From: Inia geoffrensis
Lineage: Eukaryota > Chordata > Mammalia > Artiodactyla > Iniidae
Direction: 5' to 3'
Assembly: GCA_036417435.1 (NCBI GenBank)
Contig: CM070919.1
Location: 30,319,318-30,383,317, forward strand
Length of the DNA: 64,000 bases
Shown: positions 55,590 through 64,000 of the stretch, piece by piece
Position numbering within the stretch: position 1 is the first letter of the stretch
Layout of the letters: each line of letters opens with the position of its first letter
Notes under the pieces: generated by a model
Seen by the model: only the letters and a program-made list of their open reading frames with translations
Database searches by the model: none
What the model was told of the DNA's origin: nothing
Made by a program: the position numbers and the translations under genes

Positions 55590-55935
55590 AGATCAGGGAT
55601 CCACAGATTCTTCCGTAGAGGACTAGACAGTAAAAATTTTAGGCTTTGAGGACCAGACAGTCTCTGTTACAACTACTCAGCTCTGCAGTTATAGTGCCAA
55701 AGTAGCCACACATGATATGAATGGATGTGGCTGTGTCCCAATAAAACATTATTTACAGACACTGAAATATAAACTTCATATAATGTTCATATGTCCAAAA
55801 TATCCTTTTGTTTTTGTTTTATTGCCTTTGATGTTTCAACCATTTATAAGTGTATAAAACACTCTTAACTCACAGGACATACAAAAATTGGCAGTGGCCA
55901 AGATTTACTTTTCCAAGCCCTAGTGTCAATCAAAG
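55590..55935 (+). mobile_element. hAT-Charlie MITE (MER58/MER20-type)
   Basis: AGACAGTAAAAATTTTAGGCTTTG, AGACAGTCTCTGTTACAACTACTCAGCTCTGC, GTGGCTGTGTCCCAATAAAACATTATTTACA and a later ACTCACAGGACATACAAAAATTGG follow a very common mammalian hAT MITE in order. The class is secure; the exact family name is not. Confidence 0.7.
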
Positions 55936-55954
55936 TAGGGTAGAGGAAAAGACA

Positions 55955-56898
55955 CAAGGAAGTTCAGTTGCTCCACATCACTAGTCATCATGAAATGCAA
56001 GTCAAATGTACGATGACATACCACATCATACCTGATAGGATGGCCTTTACCAAAAAAGACAAAAGATGAAAAATGTGGCAACGATGTGCAGAAAAGGGAA
56101 CCCTTATACACCTTATTGGTGGGAATGTGGAATATAAAGTGGTGGAGCCACTATGGAAACCAGTATGGAGGTTCCTCAAAAAATTAAAAATTGACCTACT
56201 GTATGATCCAGCAATCCCACTCCTGAGTGTATATATTTGAAGGAGTGGAATCAGTATCTCAAAAAGATACCTGCACCACCATGTTCACTGCAACATTATT
56301 CACAATAGCCAAGATATGGAAACAACCTCAATGTCCATCAACAAATGAATGGATAAAGAAGATGTGGTGTACACATAAAATGGAATATTATTCAGCCAGG
56401 AGAAAGAAGGAAATCCTACCATTTGTGACAACATGAATGGGCCTTGAAGGCATTATGTTAAGTGAAATAAGTCAGAGAAAGAAATACCGTAAGATGTCCA
56501 CTTATATGTGGAATCTAAAAAAATCAAACTTGTAAAAGTAAAGAGTAGAATAATGGTTACCAAGAGACAGGAGCTGGAAGAATTAGGGAGATGTTAAGGG
56601 TCCAACTTTGCAACTGGTAGATAAATAAATTCTAGAGATCTAAGGCACAGCATAGTGATTACAGTCAACAATACTGTATTATATAATTCAAAGTCATAAA
56701 AAACTAGATCTGAATTGTTCTTACCACAAAAAAAGAAATGATAATTATGTGAAATGATAGAGGTGTTAGCTAACATACATTGATCATCATATTGCAATAT
56801 ATAAGTGTACCAAATCAACATGTATACATCTTAAATTCACATAATGTTGTATGTCATTTATATCTCAAAAATAAATACATTTAAAAGGAAAAAAAAAA
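55955..56898 (+). mobile_element. Old L1 3' end
   Basis: ORF2 C-terminal blocks (CATCACTAGTCATCATGAAATGCAAG, GGTGGGAATGTGG, GCAATCCCACTCCTGAG, AATATGGAAACAACC) run to a 3'UTR with TGTATGTCATTTATATCTCA and an A-tail at about 56880. A 69-codon frame at 56227 is an ORF2 scrap. Confidence 0.82.
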
Positions 56899-56929
56899 GC
56901 TCAGAAAGCAAGCCACCTTATTTTTGAAG

Positions 56930-58830
56930 ACTACCAAAAAGCAGCAGTAGAGGGTTCAGTTAGAAAAGCCACCTTAAGCCATGCTTCATCCGAAAAGTTC
57001 AAACTAATTTCACAAAGATATAAGATATAGCCAACAGAAAACTATCAAGGTGAGATCCCATACAAATTTATTATAGGAAAAAAGAGAAGAAGGAGTAATC
57101 CTGCACAGACAATAAAAGCATGAATAAAGACATGACCACAAAATAGATCAAGAACTATTATGACTTTTAAGAAAATTACGTAAGACATAAAATAACACAT
57201 AAGTGAGAATTAGAAAAGCTCAACAATGAGGCAACAGAATTCAGGAATGATTTAGAAATAAAGGAAATTAATTTCAGAAGCAAAGGCTAAACTAAAAGGA
57301 ACACAATAATAAATACAAAAAAGAAATGAAGAAATAGTTTTTAAAATGTCAGAGAAAGTGACAAATATTAAAGATAGGCAAAGGAGATTAGACACAGGAG
57401 CTTTTGAAGAAAAAACAAAAAAATCCAAATTAGTACTAAAAACTACAGTTCAAGAACCTTTCTTGAATTAAAAAAAAAAAAAAAAGATCTGAAGCTATGT
57501 ATTGAAAAAGTACACAGCATAACTGAGAATACTGACCCAAAATGGTAAAAGTACAAAAGTTTAAAGAAAAAGGAAAAGATCTGTTGGACATCCAAAAACA
57601 AACAAACAAAAAAAAGAGCATGGTGACTATTAAGAAAAAAATAGATTATCAAACTTTCTGACAGCACTGCTTTATGAAAAGAAAATGAAATAACATATTT
57701 AAGATACTCAAGGAAGAAATGTATAAGAATTTTATATCCAGCAAAACTGACTTAAGTATAAAAGGCACCAACTGTTACCAACATGCCAGAACTCAGAAAA
57801 TATATTCATGAGTCATTTCTGAGTAATCTATTGGAGATCAAGGCTCAGACAACCAAAATGACTAAAGAGATACTGAATTAAGTACAGGTGAGGTGTACAT
57901 ATATAATACATACATGCACACATACATCACACACACAAAAATGAAGCTTAAGAGAGAGACAGTATAATATCTACAAGTTCTGACAATGTAGCTATAGTAC
58001 AACCATTTCAAAAATGGTAGAGGGAGGAAAAAAATGGAGGGAGAAGGGGAGAACACATGCCAAAAAAAAAAAAAGTGTAGTGTTTTTAGGAATCATATTG
58101 GTGGTAGCATTGGTATTATTATTCTGAGACATCTGTGTATATAATATGGCATAAAACCAGTGAGTTTTCATGGGATATTCTAAGTCTATCATCTCCTGTG
58201 TCTTTGAGAACTAGGTTCTCAGGTATGAAAGAAAGAAGATACAGATGTAATTGAGAAGAGACTGATTAGAATTGGACTCATGGGATATTTTACTTTTAAT
58301 ATATGTATATATTTCTTAGCTCTGTTCACTAAACATCCCTTAAGGATGAAACTGTGGCCTGGAAATATCATTTCACTTTAAGAAATCAAACCTTCTTGAA
58401 GAAATGGCTTATTTCATGTCTATGAAAGGAAAAGTGTGAGTGGGGGACATCTTGTCATACAAAACTGCAAGGAAGACGTCCAAGACTGTTAAGGTGATCT
58501 CAAAAGGACCTAGAAGCCAACTAGAAGAGGCTCCCACTGGATGAAGTGAGACACTTTGAGCTTTAATAAGAATAACTGCAATGGATTAAAGCCCTTCAAA
58601 GATGTTTAAATCCATGGGTTCTTAATGCTCTGAAAAATGACAGGAATGAAAAAGAACAAATTTATTATCTTGAAAACTGATCTTGAAGCAATCAAACATG
58701 TATTCTACCACTTCCTTATAAACTGTACAACTTGGTAAACAAAGAATTATGAGGGAAAGTATATCTTTATAAATGTACTCCAAATAATAAATGAAAAAGT
58801 ACTGATAGACTTAGAAACTGCCCTTTGCAA
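56930..58830 (+). mobile_element. HAL1-like (ORF1-only L1 relative) relic
   Basis: A-rich sequence with ORF1-like pieces (AATTTTATATCCAGCAAAACTGAC, GATAGGCAAAGGAGATTAGACACAGG) but without any ORF2 block afterwards; GGCCTGGAAATATCATTTCAC and GAAATGGCTTATTTCATGTC follow. HAL1 elements carry ORF1 but no ORF2, which fits. All frames are closed. Identification is from memory of the family. Confidence 0.45.
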
Positions 58831-59265
58831 ACCTCTACAAATGGAAATAGATGTTAAGTATCAGTATCACTGACTGCTAAGATCACAATGTAGACAACCA
58901 CGCATTATATTCTTCCAATTGGCTTAACGAAGGCATTGAGCCTGAGTCATCCAGTCAGTGGTTTCAGCTGCCAGTTTTCAGGACATGCATAGGACAGAAG
59001 AACATGCTGAATTGCACCATGAGTCTGCAACCACCAAAGTCCACATGGTGGGAAACGGTATAGATCAAATGACTTGGGTTCTTCAAAAGAAACTGGCCAA
59101 ACTGCAAGGGAGTAAAAGGAGGTAAAGGAGGAACATATGGATATTTAAAAGAGATGGTGAAAAAAATTAAATGACCAAGGGTAAGAAAAAAATATTTAAA
59201 GGAAGTGTAGTTTTCAAATTAAACACAACTCATGAGAGAGTAAGCAAACTGGAAAATAATGTCCA
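58831..59265. other. Unassigned sequence
   Basis: No recognised repeat or gene. Confidence 0.4.
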
Positions 59266-59665
59266 AAGAAATTGCTCAGAATGCCTCACACGTTCTTTAT
59301 CCACTGATGAGCACAAGTTATTTCCATATCTTGGTTACTGCAAATAATGCTGCAATGAATGTGAGGGTGCATATATCTTTTCAAATTAGCTTTTCCTTAT
59401 GTGGGGGGATAAATACCCGGAAGTGGGATTGCTGGATCATATGGTAGTTTTTTAAAAATTTTTTGAGGAACCTCCATACTGTCTTCCATAGTGGCAGCAC
59501 CAATTTATATTCTTATCAACATCCTCACCAACACTTGTTATTTCTTGTCTTTTTCACCTACCATTCTGACAGGTGTGAGGTGATATCTCATGGTGGTTTT
59601 GATTTGCATTTCCCTGATCATTAGTGATGTTCAGCATCTTTACATGTACCTGTTGGCCATGAGAA
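59266..59665 (-). mobile_element. L1 ORF2 C-terminal fragment, reverse orientation
   Basis: Plus strand shows the complements of L1 landmarks: AAGTGGGATTGCTGGATCATATGG, TTTGAGGAACCTCCATACTG, GGTGTGAGGTGATATCTCATGG and TTTGCATTTCCCTGATCATTAG. One of only a few minus-strand L1 pieces in the window. Confidence 0.85.
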
Positions 59666-60299
59666 CGTATCACAGAAGGACATGTAGAGCATATAAAAGA
59701 GAAGTTAAGAAAAATGAGAAAATCCAACATATGTCAACTTCAAGTGACAAAACATAATGTTAAAGTGATGAGAGGACAGGGATATTTAAAGAATATTTAA
59801 CATATTCCTTAAAAAAATAATGGCCAATCCGGCCAGGTGTCAGGCCTGAGACGCTGAAGTGGGAGAACCGAGTTCAGGACACCGATCCACCAGAGACCTC
59901 CTGGCCCCTTGTAATATCAAGCAGCAAGCGCTCTCCCAGAGATCTCCATCTCAACGCTAAGACCCAGCTCCACTCAACGACCATCAAGCTCCAGTGCTGG
60001 ATGCCCCATGCCAAACAACTACCAAGACAGGAACACAACCCCACCCATTAGCAGAGAGGCTGCCTAAAATCATAATAAATTCACAGACACCCCAAAACAC
60101 ACCACTGGACATTGTCCTGTCCACCAGAAAGACAAGATCCAGCCTCATCCATCAGAACACAGGCACCAGTCCCCTCCACCAGGAAGCCTAACCAACCCAC
60201 TGAAACAACCTTAACCCTGGGGGGAGATGACAAACACAACGGGAATTATGAACCTGCAGCCTGAAAAAAGGAAACCCCAAACACAGTAAGTTAAGCAAA

Positions 60300-61191
60300 A
60301 TGAGAAGACAGAGAAACAAACAGCAAATGAAGGAGCAAGGTAAAAACCCACCAGAGCAAACAAATGAAGAGGAAATAGGCAGTCTACCTGAAAAAGAATT
60401 CAGGGTAATAATAGTAAAGATGATCCAAAATCTTGGAAATAGAATGGAGAAAGTACAAGAAAAGTTTAACAAGGACCTAGAAGAACTAAAGAGCAAACAA
60501 ACAATGATGAAAAACACAATAAATGAAATTTAAAATTCTCTAGAAGTAATCAATAGCAGAATAACTTAGGCAGAAGAACGGATAAGTGACCTGGAAGATA
60601 AAATAGTGGAAATAACTACTGCAGAGTAGAATAAAGAAAAAAGAATGAAAAGAATTAAGGACAGTCTCAGAGACCTCTGGGACAACTTTAAATGCACCAT
60701 CATTCCAATCATAGGGGTCCCAAAAGAAGAAGAGAGAAAGAAAGGGACTGAGAAAATATTTGAAGAGATTATAGTTGAAAACTTCCCTAATAAGTGAAAG
60801 GAAATAGTTAATCAAATCCAGGAAGCAAAGAGTCCCATACAGGATAAATCCAAGAAGAAACACGCCAAGACACATATTAATCAAACTATCAAAAGTTAAA
60901 TACAAAGAAAAAATATTAAAAACAGCCAGGGAAAGCCAACAAATAACATACAAGGGAATCCCCATAAGGTTAACAGCTGATCTTGCAGCAGAAACTCTGC
61001 AAGTCTGAAGGGCGTGGCAGGACATATTTAAAGTGATGAAAGGGAAAAACCTACAATCAAGATTACTCTACCCAGCAAGGATCTCATTCATATTTGATGG
61101 AAAAATTAAAACCTTAACAGACAAGCAAAAGCTAAGAGAATTCAACACCACCAAACCAGCTTTACAACAAATGCTAAAGGAACTTCTCTAG
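60300..61191 (+). pseudogene. L1 ORF1, broken (copy 3)
   Basis: ATG at 60300 opens 77 codons with the N-terminal and first coiled-coil part. A TAA in the context GAAATTTAAAATTC (60526-60539) closes it, where copy 1 reads GAAATTAAAAATAC. Another stop (ATAACTTAGGCAG) follows in the coiled coil, and TAA/TGA codons lie near 60652 and 60796. The RRM and C-terminal parts (60780-61191, CTACCCAGCAAGGATCTCATTC) are recognisable. It is more decayed than copy 1's ORF1, although at the 18478 deletion site it keeps the extra base. Confidence 0.88.
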
Positions 61192-61251
61192 GCAGGAAAC
61201 ACAACAGAAGGAAAAGACCTACAAAAACAAACCCCCCAAAATTAAGAAGGT

Positions 61252-64000
61252 GGTAACAGGAACATACATATCAATAATTACCTTAAATGCAAATGCCTAA
61301 AATGCTCCCACCAAAAGACACAGACTTGCTGAATGGATACAAAAACAAGACCTGTATATATGCTGCCTACAAGAGACCCACTTCAGACCTAGGGACACAT
61401 ACAGACTGAAAGTGAGGGGATGGAAAAAGATATTCCATGCAAATGGAAATCAAAAGAAAGCTGGAGTAGCAATTCTCATATCAGACAGAATAGACTTTGA
61501 AATAAAGACTATTACAAGAGACAAAGAAGGACACTACATAACGATCAAGTGATCAATCCAAGAAGATACAACAATGGTGAATATGTATGCACCCAACCTA
61601 GGAGCACCTCAACATATAGGCAAATGCTAACAGCCATAAAAGGGGAAATTGACAGTAACACATGATAGTAAAGGACTTTAACACCCCACTTTCACCAATG
61701 GACAGATCATCCAAAATGAAAATAATAAGGAAACACAAGCTTTAAATGACACACTAAACAAGATGGATTTAAATAATATTTATAGGACATTCCATCCAAA
61801 AACAACAGAATACATTTTCTTCTCAAGTGCTCATGGAACAATCTCCAGGATAGATCATATCTTGGGTCACAAATCAAGCCTTGGTAAATTTAAGAAAACT
61901 GAAATCGTATCAAGTATCTTTTCCAACCACAACACTGTGAGACTAGATATCAATGTCAATATTATGGGGAAAAAAACTGTAAAAAATAAAAACACATGGA
62001 GGCTAAAAATTACACTACTAAATAACCAAGAGATCACTGAAGAAATCAAAGAAGAAATCAAAAAATACCTAGAAACAAATTACAATGAGAACACGACGAC
62101 CCAAAACCTATGGGATGCAGCAAAAGCAGTTCTAAGGGGGAAGTTTATAGCAAGAAAAACCTCAAACAAACAACCTAACCTTACATCTAAAGCAATCAAA
62201 GAAAGAAAAACCAAAAAAAAACCCCAAAGTTAGTGGAAGGAAAGAAATCATAAAGATCAGATCAGATATAAATGAAAAAGAAATGAAGGAACAATTGCAA
62301 AGATCAAGAAAACTAAAAGCTGGTTCTTCGAGAAGGCAAACAAAATTGACAAACCATCAGCCAGACTCATCAAGAAAAAAAAGAGAAAAGACTCAAATCA
62401 ATAGAATTAGAAATGAAAAAGGAGAAGTAACAACTGACACTGCAGAAATACAAAGGATCATGAGAAATTACTACAAGCAACTCTACGCCAATAAAATGGG
62501 CAACCTGGAAGAAATGGACAAATTCTTAGAAAAGCACAACCTTCCGAGACTGAACCAGGAAGAAATAGAAAATATAAACAGACAATCACAATCACTGAAA
62601 TTGAAACTATAATTAAAAATCTTCCAACAAACAAAAGCCCAGGACCAGATGGCTTCACAGGCGAATTCTATCAAACATTTAGAGAAGAGCTAACACCTAT
62701 CCTTCTCAAAATCTTCCAAAATACAGCAGAAGCTGGAACACTCCCGAACTCATTCTACAAGGCCATCACCACCCTGATACCAAAACCAGACAAAGATGTC
62801 ACAAAGAAAGAAAACTACAGGCCAATATCATTGATGAACATGGATGCAAAAATCCTCAACAAAATACTAGCAAAAAGAATCCAACAGCCCATTAAAAGGA
62901 TCATACACCATGATCAAGTGGGGTTTATTCCAGGAATGCAAGGATTCTTCAATATATGCAAATCAATCAATGTGATAAACCATATTAACAAACTGAATAA
63001 AAACCACATGATCATCTCAATAGATGCAGAAAAAGCTTTTGACAGAATTCAACACCCATTTATGATAAAAACCCTCCAGAAACTAGGCATGGAGGGAACT
63101 TAACTCAAAATAAAGGCCATATATGACAAACCCACAGCCAACATCATTCTCAATGGTGAAAAACTGAAACTATTTCCTCTAAGATCAGGAACAAGACAAG
63201 GATGTCCACTCTCACCACTATTATTCAACATAGTTTTTGAAATTTTAGCCACAGCAATTAGAGAAGAAAAAGAAATAAAAGGAATCCAAATCGTAAAAGA
63301 AGAAGTAAAGCAGTCACTGTTTGCAGATGACATGATCCTATACATAGAGAATCCTAAAGATGCTACCAGAAAACTAATAGAGCTAGTCAATGAATTTGGT
63401 AAAGTATCAGAATACAAAATTAATGCACAGAAATCTCTTGCATACCTATACATTAATGATGAAAAATCTGCAAGTAAAATTAAGGAAGCACTCCCATTTA
63501 CCATTGCAACAAAAAGAATACAATACCTAGGAGTAAACCTATCTAAGGAGACAAAAGACCTGTATGTAGAAAACTATAAGACGCTGGTGAAAGAAATTAA
63601 AGATGATACAAACAGATGGAGAGATATACCATGTTCTTGGATTGGAAGAATCAACACTGCGAAAATGACTATAGTACCCAAAGCAATCTACAGATTCAAT
63701 GCAATCCCTATGAAACTACCAATGGCATTTTTCACAGAACTAGAACAAAAAATTTCACAATTTGTATGGAAACACAAAAGACCCCAAATAGCCAAAACCA
63801 TCTTGAGAAAAAAAAAGAGCTGGAGGAATCAGGCTTCCTGACTTCAGAGTATACAACAAAGCTACAGTAATCAAGACAGTATGGTACTGGCACAAAAACA
63901 AAAATATAGATCAATGGAACAAGACAGAAAGTGCAGAGATAAACCCACGCACCTACGGTCACCTTATCTTTGATAAAGGATGCAAGAATATACAATGGAG
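61252..64000 (+). pseudogene. L1 ORF2, broken, truncated by window end (copy 3)
   Basis: Endonuclease remnants at 61260-62060 (CTACAAGAGACCCACTTC block, [11 protein letters not shown] in 61763-62233). RT start is at 62283-62612, then 62640-63103 ([34 protein letters not shown]) and 63332-63841, with FADDM at 63320-63334. Stops or shifts lie near 61300, 61550, 62600 and 63104 (TAACTCAAAAT replacing a coding stretch). The reading continues past the window. Non-functional as seen. Confidence 0.88.

Larger units (their letters stand above)
59825..64000 (+). mobile_element. Young-type L1, 5'-truncated, cut by window end (copy 3)
   Basis: Starts inside the 5'UTR at CCGGCCAGGTGTCAGG (aligned with about 17614 of copy 1), just past the intron-like segment, so it cannot test it. 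Then 5'UTR, ORF1 (60300-61191), inter-ORF and ORF2 up to the window end. The 3' end lies outside. It serves as the third reference for judging indels in copies 1 and 2. Confidence 0.92.

Overview
This window looks like non-coding nuclear DNA from a cetacean, or more cautiously from the whale/hippo group. The main evidence is nine copies of a tRNA-derived SINE that begins with a GGCTTCCCTGGTGGCGCAG-type head and ends in poly(A) (CHR-2 type), plus five longer, older relatives (CHR-1 type). These SINEs are known from Cetacea and hippopotamids. The L1 elements, an 80-bp cetartiodactyl-type mariner element and the lack of any prokaryotic gene organisation agree. The assignment rests on recognising the repeats, not on a database search.

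I find no exon of a host protein-coding gene that I can support. The long open frames are L1 ORF1/ORF2 remnants, open frames in GC-rich L1 promoters, or shadows of the SINEs. About four fifths of the window is interspersed repeat.

Layout: 1-970 is mostly single-copy with an ancient MIR/L2 tail. 1009-3168 is an old L1 3' fragment with a nested hAT element. 3232-4828 holds three SINEs in single-copy DNA. 5580-7111 holds small DNA-transposon relics, minus-strand L1 ends and an LTR-like repeat. 7112-8980 is mostly single-copy. 8985-16005 is old L1 loaded with SINEs and a younger L1 tail. 16076-23196 is a near full-length young-type L1 with a CpG-rich 5'UTR ('copy 1'). 23516-25700 holds older L1 3' ends with Tigger-like and mariner MITEs. 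25740-32860 is an old L1 with a tandem-monomer 5'UTR. 32880-34700 is degraded L1, followed by a zinc-finger-like relic. 34900-37870 is single-copy DNA, ancient repeats and LTRs. 37885-50876 is nested L1s, including a second young-type L1 ('copy 2', 41296-45092) with its own 5'UTR but two internal deletions. 50880-54650 is mostly single-copy. 54655-59665 is old L1, hAT and HAL1-like relics. 59825-64000 is a third young-type L1 ('copy 3') that runs off the end.

The parts relate as one retrotransposition history. L1 ORF2 supplies the endonuclease and reverse transcriptase. The SINEs carry target-site duplications and A-tails typical of L1-driven insertion. Later elements inserted into A-rich sense strands of earlier L1s, almost always in the same orientation. 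The most interesting signal is that copy 2 lacks a 283-bp stretch of copy 1's 5'UTR that is bounded by GT...AG with a strong pyrimidine tract, as if copy 2 were reverse-transcribed from a spliced L1 RNA.
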